From the NCBI RefSeq assembly GCF_000002235.5, contig NW_022145599.1, forward strand, positions 2,369,177 through 2,433,176: a stretch of DNA of 64,000 nt. The letters are read 5' to 3'. This document shows, piece by piece, positions 56,100 through 64,000 of the stretch. The DNA comes from Strongylocentrotus purpuratus. Lineage: Eukaryota; Echinodermata; Echinoidea; Camarodonta; Strongylocentrotidae. Position 1 is the first letter of the stretch. Each line of letters begins with the position of its first letter. A model generated the notes under the pieces. That model did no database searches. It worked only from the letters and a program-made list of their open reading frames with translations, and had not been told where the DNA came from. The position numbers were made by a program, and so were the translations under genes.

Positions 56100-57280
56100 G
56101 CTCAATAAAGCAAAGTGGGATAAAATAGAATAAGAAGTAAAGGGGGTTTAGGGGAAAGAAGGATAAATAGACGAAAAATGGAGATTGTTTTTTTGTGCTA
56201 CAGTAGCTATGTGTAACACGTTTATGAATGCATTTTGTTGGAGAAGAGAAACTATTTATTTTATTGATTGTTTTGTTTTGATTTTACATTATGAATATAA
56301 GAACTGATTCTGCATATGGTATGTGAATGCAGATTATTTATATACAATTTTTTCGATAAAAATTCCAGTAAAGCACATTATTTTGCTCTTTCATTTCATC
56401 TGTTATGTATCCATACATTTAAACGATTTCTAGGATAAAACCCAGTTGGTGCTTTTCTAATACTACTTGTTTATTTGTAGGAATTTCTAACTCATCGAAC
56501 CATATGCCTATAAAGTCTCATTGTAAGCATTTAAATTAATTTTAAGGGTGTATTAAAAACAATTATATCATAATGTGGGTAGTGTTAGTAGGTACACTAG
56601 TTTCCAAAACTGGCAACTTCATACACATGATTTGAATGCATATCATCGGAGCAATGCAACTTACAACGAATGTGGCCATTTTCACCAAGCGTATATACTC
56701 TCCCCCATTTGTAATCCCGGGGAAATATTTCCATATACCTTACCATGATTCTACAGCTTACGGGGCTGTTTAGATGCTCACTTGTATCTGGTGACGACCC
56801 CCTTCCCCAATTACCAAATACTGGACGTACCTTTGTACTATCAAACGTTTGGTAGATATGGCAAATTTTAGGTGATCAAACTCGTTTGGGAGAAACTAAT
56901 TATTTGTTTATAAAACATGTTGTGTAAAGCTAGCTTAGGTTTGTGAGTATTTTATTGTTTTATTCATTACCAGAATGTCAGAGTATGACACAAATTGTGA
57001 GTTTTGCATTGATATAACTTTGTTGGCATCTATTTCTTATTTTGTATACAAAGAATTTGAATTAGTTGATTAGTATTTTATGAGAATTACTATAAATGTA
57101 TTGCATTTTTTGCATAATATTGCAATCGAGTTGTGAGAGACAATTCAATTTTTCAGTGCTTTTATTAATTTCATTTTCATAAATTATACATTTTAAAGAT
57201 CAAGTTATAAAATTATTTAATTCATGAAGCAGTATCGAGAGAAAAGTGATGTATACGTAGACATCAAATGAGATGAATAT
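56100..57280. other. AT-rich intergenic DNA, nothing recognised
   Basis: No open frame of interest and no repeat family recognised. One AATAAA lies at ~56104. Confidence 0.4.
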
Positions 57281-57289
57281 ACACACGAA

Positions 57290-58103
57290 CAATAACATCA
57301 ACAACTACAACATTCTTGCAACTCAATGTATCAAAAACTAAGGAAATGATCGTAGACTTCCGTAAGAACGTACCGGTTGACCATGTACCTCTCACCACAC
57401 ATGGTGACGTAGTAGAACAAGTTAAGGAGTATAAATACTTGGGAACTACCATCAAGTAATGTACATGCCACACAAAAGAAAGCTAATCAGAGATTATATT
57501 TCTTGAGACAACTCAAGAAAATGCACTTAGATACTACTATTCTTGTGTTGTTTTATAAGTCGATCATCCAGTCCATTCTCTTGTTGAATTGTATTCGGTT
57601 TTATGACAACCTAACATGTAACAGTAAGAAATCGCTAGACAGGCCACGGAAAATAGCTCAGCGAATCATTGGCATCGCACTACCCAACATGGACAACTTG
57701 TATGATGATGGTTTACTAGCAAAGGTCATGCGTACTATAAGAGATCCAACCCACCCTTGTAGTTTCAACAGATCTGCGGCCTTGCGTCCCCCGTACCAAG
57801 CGGGTTCGCTTGAGAAACTCGTTTGTCCCCGATTCCATCCACATGTTCAATTATTAAAAGTAAATACACAGTCATTAATGAGATCATATGATCATACAGT
57901 AAAAATAAAAGTATGATTTACTGTCTGTTAAATTAGTGTTGATTTTATTCAGATTAAGTTTAATTATTAATATGACTTACTCGGTGAGTAATGAGTAATA
58001 TGTAATTCGAAGTTTGTTTAATTGACTTAATGCTTTATGTATTAAACCATGTGACAAAAAAATCCATTTATGTCGACAATAAAACAAATCAAATCAAATC
58101 AAA
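57290..58103 (+). mobile_element. 5'-truncated L2/CR1-group LINE 3' fragment
   Basis: The frame at ~57320-57460 reads LNVSKTKEMIVDFRK and EQVKEYKYLGTTIK, the end of the RT palm. After a frame change and stop, 57503-57916 carries RQLKKMHLDTTILVLFYKSI, the RPRKIAQRIIG region, LPNMDNLYDDGL and a RFHPHVQLL end, typical of the C-terminus of L2-like LINE proteins. A ~170-bp 3' UTR ends at an (AAATC)n tail near 58086-58103, the same tail type as the LINE at 47.2 kb. The RT is broken and only the C-terminal third is present. Confidence 0.85.
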
Positions 58104-60040
58104 AGCCAAAACATAATCTCCCCTTTTAAATTCACAAATATACGACATAGTAGGGTAGACACTCTCATCACATTTCAAACATGTATGAAATGGAAACTAT
58201 CAATGTATTATCAATCGATAACTGAATTCGATCTTTATTATTGATTATGAAACGGTGAGTCATTTCATCCGAGAAAAAAAAGCGTTCCAAAAATATTTCG
58301 CTGGAGGTATAGAGAAAATGAATGTATAGTGACAAGCATAATCGATGCGATAATTATTGATAAGTGATTTTTTAATAAGTCGGGGGCCATGACATTTATA
58401 AATTAAAAAAAACTAACAAACAGTAGTGATATTTTAATCTTCGACCGATTTCCAATTTAAAGTCGTAAGAAGCGTACATGGTGGTGTGTCGTAATCCTTA
58501 TTTAAAATCAATCTCGCAAATCTTTTTTATATATCTTTTTTTCTATTTTATCTATCATACTGTCAGTGTTGATTTTGATATCTTTATTTAAATTCATGAT
58601 GAGAAAGAATGTATCACGTTTTAAATAATTAAGTTAGATAGATAGTTGTATCGTTTAAGGTCATTTTCATAGGGGTTGAGATCGTGTTTTTCGTCCAATG
58701 ATTAACATACCCGTGGTTCGTATGTTGTATTCCAACGACAGTCGATACAATATACATAAAATGCAGTTAAACAACCTTCATTTTGCATGTCGGTAACTTT
58801 TTGATCTGTTATGCAGGCTTTGTTTCAATCACGAAAGCATGAAGACAATATCACTTTATTTATTCTGCCAATAAAGGGTTTTATGGTATGCCAGGACATT
58901 GTTCTGCTAGCAAAAGTTGAATAATAAATGAAATATATAAGTTAAATCATTTTGTATCATCTTGTTCATTTGAGTCAATGGTCAAATCTTAAAGCGGTGA
59001 GTTTTGTTTAATAGTTTCTTTTTGGCGGGGTGACAGTAATAAGAGTAATATAATCGGAGGATTGTCAATATCATCAGTACTTTGTAGTTTAAAAAAAAGA
59101 TCTTTGGTATAAATTATCTGTTTTATAGAGCCAAACGGGTAATATGTTAACACGAATCCGGAGTTTATACCCTTCCGGCTATCAAGAGACGATATTCAAT
59201 CAAGCGTATTTTCGGTTATTTCGTTTCACCTTGTTAGCGTGCATGAAAATTGCATCAAAATGAAAGTGCAATACGAGAGTAATGCCCCCTTCACATACAC
59301 GGATTTTTCTTATAAAGATAAAAGTCCGGAAATTGTCAAACTCAGAAGCATGACAATGACATGAGAAGCATGACAATATACCCACTTTAACTTGACTATA
59401 ATCGCTACATTGTCGGACAGCTGATCTCATTTTCTAGGGATGAAATTCGTTGTTGTTCTCTAAATCCTGATTATCCTCCTGCACGAACACATCATTGTGT
59501 GATGGTGTGAAAGGTTTTATTCCTTGGATTAAAAAATCCTTAATCACTAGTTGTGAGTCTTTAAATTTGGTTAGTTCCTCGAGTGTCCATCACGAGAAGT
59601 GTACACTATAGCGTTAATGAATAGCTGCTCAATCAGCCATCCTGAAACAATACTCATTCAGCTGCCTGTCAAGTTGACCTTGAATGGTCTTCATCGATGT
59701 TTACCCATCTCATACTAAATGACTGGACCGTAATTTTGTTAAAGCTATTATGCTATATTACCAATCAACTGTAAAGCCCCTCTAAAGTGTTGGGAGCCCC
59801 ACAAATTTGATGGCAAAATTCCACTTTACTTGTATCATAATGTGAAAGAGGGGGTCATTCAAGACACCTTTCTGCAAGGATGTTCGAAACAAATGTTTTT
59901 GAAATCGAATAATGATGAAAGAAAACAAAATTTAAGTATTCTGCTTACAACAGAAAACCCAAATCAATATCAATTAATATCAATATTTGTCTTTAAATAC
60001 CCTTGGGGGGATCTTTGCAGGAGTGTATCTTAAATGACTC
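58104..60040. other. AT-rich intergenic DNA, nothing recognised
   Basis: No coding frame or repeat family that I can name. A short direct repeat ATGACAATGACATGAGAAGC/ATGACAAT lies near 59349-59378. Confidence 0.4.
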
Positions 60041-60049
60041 CTTCCTTCC

Positions 60050-60240
60050 ATAGGCGCCGGAAGTGGGGGGGGGGGGGGGCGAAGCAGCCCCCCCCCCAAC
60101 CAAAAAAGGGGGACAAGACGCATTTTTGCCCCCCCCCCCAACAAACAAAAAACAAAAAAAACGCCTCCCCCAAAAAAACAAAAAAACAAAAACAAAACAA
60201 AACAAAACAAAACACACAAAAAAGTAAAGGAGTAAAGATG
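60050..60240. repeat. Poly-G/poly-C and (AAAAC)n low-complexity block
   Basis: It starts GGCGCCGGAAGTGGGG, which resembles a hAT-like terminus, then long G and C homopolymers and an AAAAC/AAAACA repeat. The frames across it are artefacts. Confidence 0.6.
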
Positions 60241-60604
60241 GTTTGTATTTTTAACCCAAAAGAACATAACAATAATAAAAACCTGAATTAAATCACATAT
60301 AAAATTCCATTCAAAGAAAAGGAAAGTTAACAGAAAGTAGATTTTCTTTGAATAAACATTGCGCATGCCACCTACATGTATTAATGGAGGTTTTTTTTAA
60401 GTAATTGTGATACGCGCATATCGTGGACATATCGTGAGAGAATGGGAAAGCGTGTCTGTTTTTTGTTATAGGGATGAGAAGAAATGAGCCCCCTGAACGC
60501 TGATGTACTGATGGGGGGGGGAGTATTTCATATTCTAAACCAGTGATTTACAAATGCTGCTGAAATGACATGATTTTCCGGTATTTTGTTCTCTATTCTC
60601 TTAT

Positions 60605-60705
60605 ATGCGTTTGTTAAAAAATTAGAAATTCCCAAATTTACAGTCGGGCGAAAAATATGCTTATTTAGAAGGCTTTATGTCATGATCTGCAAAACGGCTG
60701 GGCTC
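60605..60705. repeat. Dispersed repeat, copy 2
   Basis: The reverse complement of the repeat at 53450-53548. Confidence 0.7.
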
Positions 60706-60814
60706 GGGGGCTCGAGCCCGATAACTTTTTGAAAAAGTATGTAACAGAGAAAAAGAAACAAAGAGAGAGATAAAAAATAAGTGACCTGCCAATGTCACAA
60801 ATGAGGTATCAAAA

Positions 60815-60975
60815 TATGCTCATCTGACCGTAATAAAATGCCTAAAACCCCCGAGTTTCCGGGGACTCTGCCCCGAGACCCCACCAAGGGCCCTAAGTCA
60901 GGCCCCTGGATGCTCATCTGACCGTAATTAAATACCTAAAACCCCTGAGCTTCCGGGGGCTCAGGCCCTGGACCC
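60815..60975. repeat. ~95-bp tandem duplication
   Basis: ATGCTCATCTGACCGTAATA/T, CCTAAAACCCCYGAG and TTCCGGGG occur at 60815 and again at 60909. Two adjacent copies with a few differences. Confidence 0.7.
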
Positions 60976-61553
60976 CACGCCAATTTACGCTTTACCTGAT
61001 CGTTAGTACTCCACTTTGTAAAACGTTCCGCCGTGCCTGCATATAAAGTGTAAGAGTGGTGGTGATGCAGATTTTTCTTCTCCCCCCCCCCTTCCAAATT
61101 TTTGGTCATTACGCCACGTACTGCCCCTGGAAGGTAAGCCCCGTGGAATGTTTGCCCCCCCCCCCCCCCCCATCCCAAACTGCTTCCGGCGCGCCCGCGT
61201 GAGACAACGCTGGGGATGGAATGGGCAAACGTGACAGGCTTTGATTGCCGTGGATGCCAGGCCAGATTTTCAAACTGTCTAAAAAAATTGCCACGGCAGC
61301 CAAGGTGCGGATAAGAAGCCTAATAAGTCCATAGTAAAATGGAGTAAACGAAACAAAACGTGATAGTACGTAATAAAAACAACCTAACAATACTTGAATA
61401 AAGAGAAAAGAATTGCCAAAATGTCACTACGCACCACGGGAAAACGGGGCTGACGTGGCCGCCATGAACATGATGTAAACCTAGCATAACAGCCTAAGCT
61501 TGAGGCTACCAAAACATGAAATCTACCGAAAGAACAAGAAATTCGTTCCCATG

Positions 61554-61741
61554 CAGTGGCGGATCTAGGGTGGCACAGGGGGCAAGTGCCCCCCCCCGGC
61601 CAAATTTTAAAAAAAATAGTGCTCACTACCCCCCCCCCCCCCCCACTGAGCGAATTTTCGGCCGGCGCTATTTTCAAATTTTCGGGAGCAAAAAATAAAA
61701 ATTGCCCCCCCCCCCTATAAGAAATCCTGGATCCGCGCCTG
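61554..61741. mobile_element. hAT-like MITE, second copy
   Basis: CAGTGGCGGATCTAGGG at the left and CAGGCGCGGATCCAGGA (reversed) at the right, with a C-rich interior. Related to the longer copy at 7875-8431. Confidence 0.65.
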
Positions 61742-62507
61742 CCATGAATGTTATGTAATCTTTATTCATACCTGCACAGGTGGCACATTTAGTGATATTC
61801 AGGTTAAAGTAATAATATCAAAACTATTTCATAATGAAGCACCCCACCCCTGGGGTTGACTATTTTAAAGTTCACCGTGACGAAGTCAGACGTTTCTGAT
61901 TAACAGGTATGTGCTCATTTAAGGTAATCTGTTCTGTTTGCTCGCTCCGCGTTTACTACTCACTCGTTTACTTTGATATAAAGAACTGGATTCAAACATA
62001 CAAAATAAAATATCATTAATTTCATTGTTCCCAGCTGACGCATCCTTATACTACAAATTTACAATAAAAAGAAGCAAAGATTTATCCACCTAATTAAAAT
62101 GAGAAATGAATGCGAGGAAGAAAATGATGTACATGGACTATAAACTGTCAATCTGTATAATTATCTGAAAGTAATAGTGAAATACCAAAGATAACATTTG
62201 ATATGAAATAGTTTTAACTCTCTAATGACACGACCTCCCAAGATATATGAAAAATTAAAAAAATGTGATTTGTTTCTATTTTATCATCTGTACTAATAAG
62301 GTTTGTTTAATAATTCCACATTAAGTGATTTTCTTTCAATTTCTGAAGATCGCAGAAATAAACAAAATATTACAAACGGAGAAATATCATTCACCAGATC
62401 CCTGAATACTCGAAAACAAAATCAGCCATGTTAATCTAATTTCTCGTAAAGCTCGGGCGTAAATCCTGTCCTTCTCAGTGTACTCGAACCATTGAAGTAA
62501 TTCTGTG
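61742..62507. other. AT-rich DNA, nothing recognised
   Basis: No frame or repeat recognised. This is where LDLa exons of a complete duplicated receptor would be expected, and none is present. Confidence 0.5.
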
Positions 62508-62539
62508 AAACTGGTAATTATCCTCGTGTATACAGGATA

Positions 62540-62721
62540 TCAAGGGATTTAAAGGGAAAGCTAAAGAACATGAATAATGGAACGATTAGCAATCGCCTAC
62601 CAGACACAACAAAGTAACACATGCTGCCATAATGAGCCAGTGCGCAGTCTTTGTCAACTAGCTGCCAATCATCACCATTGTATTCAACCACATGACGAGA
62701 ATCAGTCGTTATGGACTCGCA
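62540..62721 (-). pseudogene. Duplicated CTLD4 last exon of the receptor
   Basis: The minus strand encodes [20 protein letters not shown] followed by [11 protein letters not shown], nearly identical to the exon at 33276-33434. The frame is open, with AACAG before it and GTAGGC after it in matching phase, so it could still splice. The adjacent middle exon copy (~63010-63120) reads in frame only as NQTALLRRQLIET, with a frameshift upstream. No LDLa, LRR or 7TM exons follow, so a full receptor cannot be made from this copy. It is called a pseudogene or remnant; a truncated lectin-like product is the alternative. Confidence 0.6.
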
Positions 62722-63639
62722 ATATGTACTCACTGTTTATCGTATACCAATTTGAGAATGTTTATTTGAAACATGACTTCATATCATTAAAAAAAAGATA
62801 CAAACAACTCGACAGTGAAGAATTTTTATTTTGTATAATTTAATGTTTTACTAAAAATATGGATGATTGAAAACGTTTCATCATCGCAAATTGCTTAGTA
62901 TGCAAGTTTTATGTATATTGATATAACTACATGTACCGGTGTTAATTTTTATAAAATCTGAGTATGTTAAACTTAATATATAAAAATATGATACGAGTCT
63001 TAACAGAGGTACACAATCGGAGGTTTCGATGAGTTGGCGTCGCAACAGAGCAGTTTGATTATTGCCTACAGGCTACAAGATCGATGGCTTTCACCATGCT
63101 TATCTTTCGGAATGTACAAATGAATGAAGCATCGGAGCAGATTAGTGAAGAAACCTGTAAACTACTTTGGTGTGGAGAAAACCCTCTTAAATTCAGAATA
63201 ATAGTTGAAAATTATTGGAAAGGAGAAATAAATGTACAATAAGGGAATGTAATATGCGAATGTTCCACTATGTACAACCGTAGCAATATATTGTTTTGAT
63301 ATCCAAATATATTATCAAATACATGTCGATAGAATAATGGTTTGGAATATGGGTGCAAGTTAGTGGTTATCTATAGCAATGTTTAAACCTAACTTTTATC
63401 TAATTACGATGTCTGTGGTCCTGGAAACAGCAGGATATTATCTATCAGCGATCCTTTTGATTGAAACCTCACAAGCCAGGATTAATTTGAATAAAAGTCA
63501 CTAAATGAATAGTATAGAGGTCTATTAAGTGGTAATCATTGAAAGAATGCATTGTTCTTCGATGGGTACTTGACTTTTGAGAATACACATAAATACCAGT
63601 ACATGATAGACAGGGAATAGTGAACGCCTTCATCAATGC

Positions 63640-64000
63640 CAAGTCATTATGGCTTTTCTTCGAAGTTTGACCTCTTAACAATGCTCCAAGAAAGCTAGTT
63701 AGTAAGAGGATCTTCTTTAGATAGATTAACGAGTTTTACTATGGACAGCACGCCTGATGTAACTGGCCGTGTAGCTGTCTAATATTTAGACCAATGACAA
63801 TAGTGCGTGCCGGGAAGCCCCGCCTATCAATGCATACGTCACGATCATTCACTGACGAGTGATTAGTGATTGACATCCCGTTGTCAGGTTGAAGGGCTAG
63901 GCTAAAGGTCATTGTCTAGGTCATGACTGCCAGTCCTGCTTAAATAGCAACCGAGTAGAGATTATTGTATGTCTACAATGTCCAACAATGCCCTAATCAT
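63640..64000 (+). promoter_or_regulatory. Duplicated foxQ2 upstream block (second foxQ2 predicted beyond edge)
   Basis: The sequence matches the upstream region of foxQ2 (30907-31275), inverted. If collinearity holds, a plus-strand foxQ2 start codon would fall about 167 bp past position 64000. The block keeps the GATTAGTGATTGACATCCCG, TACGTCA, GGGAAGCCCCGCCTATCA and CCAATGACAATAG words. Confidence 0.6.

Larger units (their letters stand above)
62508..64000. repeat. Right arm of the inverted segmental duplication
   Basis: The reverse complement of parts of 30907-33532. It includes, right to left, foxQ2 upstream DNA (64000 aligns to ~30907), a decayed copy of the CTLD4 middle exon (~63010-63120) and a well-preserved copy of the CTLD4 last exon. 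Homology stops at ~62508. The right end is cut by the window. Confidence 0.85.

Noticed and set aside
59980-60366. Minus-strand Phe/Gly/Pro-rich frame
   Set aside because: Created by poly-G/C and AAAAC repeats.
1-64000. Retrovirus-like, LTR, Polinton, CRISPR or bacterial operon features
   Set aside because: I saw no LTR pairs, gag/env/capsid-like frames, CRISPR spacing or operon structure.

Overview
The window looks like intron-rich DNA from a marine invertebrate deuterostome, most likely an echinoderm and plausibly a sea urchin. The grounds are short exons in long AT-rich introns, abundant GA/TA/poly-C microsatellites, many short inverted-repeat (MITE-like) elements, tRNA-derived SINEs, L2/CR1-type LINE fragments, a FoxQ2 gene, and a GRL101/LGR-type receptor. 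Species cannot be fixed from the sequence alone.

Layout. Positions 1-5989 hold mostly repeats: an inverted repeat at the left edge, a ~345-bp tandem array carrying nuclear-receptor-like DR1 sites, a tRNA-like fragment, a terminal-inverted-repeat element, a TTAA-flanked MITE and a foldback element. From 5990 to 53930 runs one very large plus-strand gene. I can trace 47 coding exons, all joined by consistent splice phases, giving about 2,660 residues of visible protein. Its 5' end (signal peptide and the first half of kringle 1) lies outside the window or was not found. The order is kringle, kringle, PAN/apple, three F5/8C (discoidin), C-type lectin-like (CTLD), EGF, CTLD, three CUB, CTLD, CTLD, seven LDLa, LRRNT plus about seven LRRs, a rhodopsin-type 7TM domain, and a cytoplasmic tail resembling a degenerate protein-kinase C-lobe. 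The core (CTLD-LDLa-LRR-7TM) is that of GRL101-like, relaxin-receptor-related GPCRs; the kringle, PAN, discoidin and CUB modules are added in front.

Inside the intron between CTLD3 and CTLD4 lies an intact, intronless foxQ2-type forkhead gene on the minus strand (29748-30740), with a TATA box. The last 1.5 kb of the window (62508-64000) is an inverted, degenerate copy of 30907-33532: the foxQ2 upstream region plus copies of CTLD4 exons. This predicts a second foxQ2 starting about 170 bp beyond the right edge on the plus strand. The LDLa, LRR and 7TM exons that would complete a second receptor do not follow, so the duplication is partial.

The introns and the 54-62 kb stretch carry LINE fragments (47.2-48.7 kb minus; 57.3-58.1 kb plus), several tRNA-like SINEs, at least three TTAA-flanked MITE families, hAT-like and Harbinger-like MITEs, and long purine-rich microsatellites. 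I saw no retrovirus-like element, no CRISPR array and no toxin gene. Apart from foxQ2, the receptor and the LINE pieces, the open frames I examined look like low-complexity or shadow frames.
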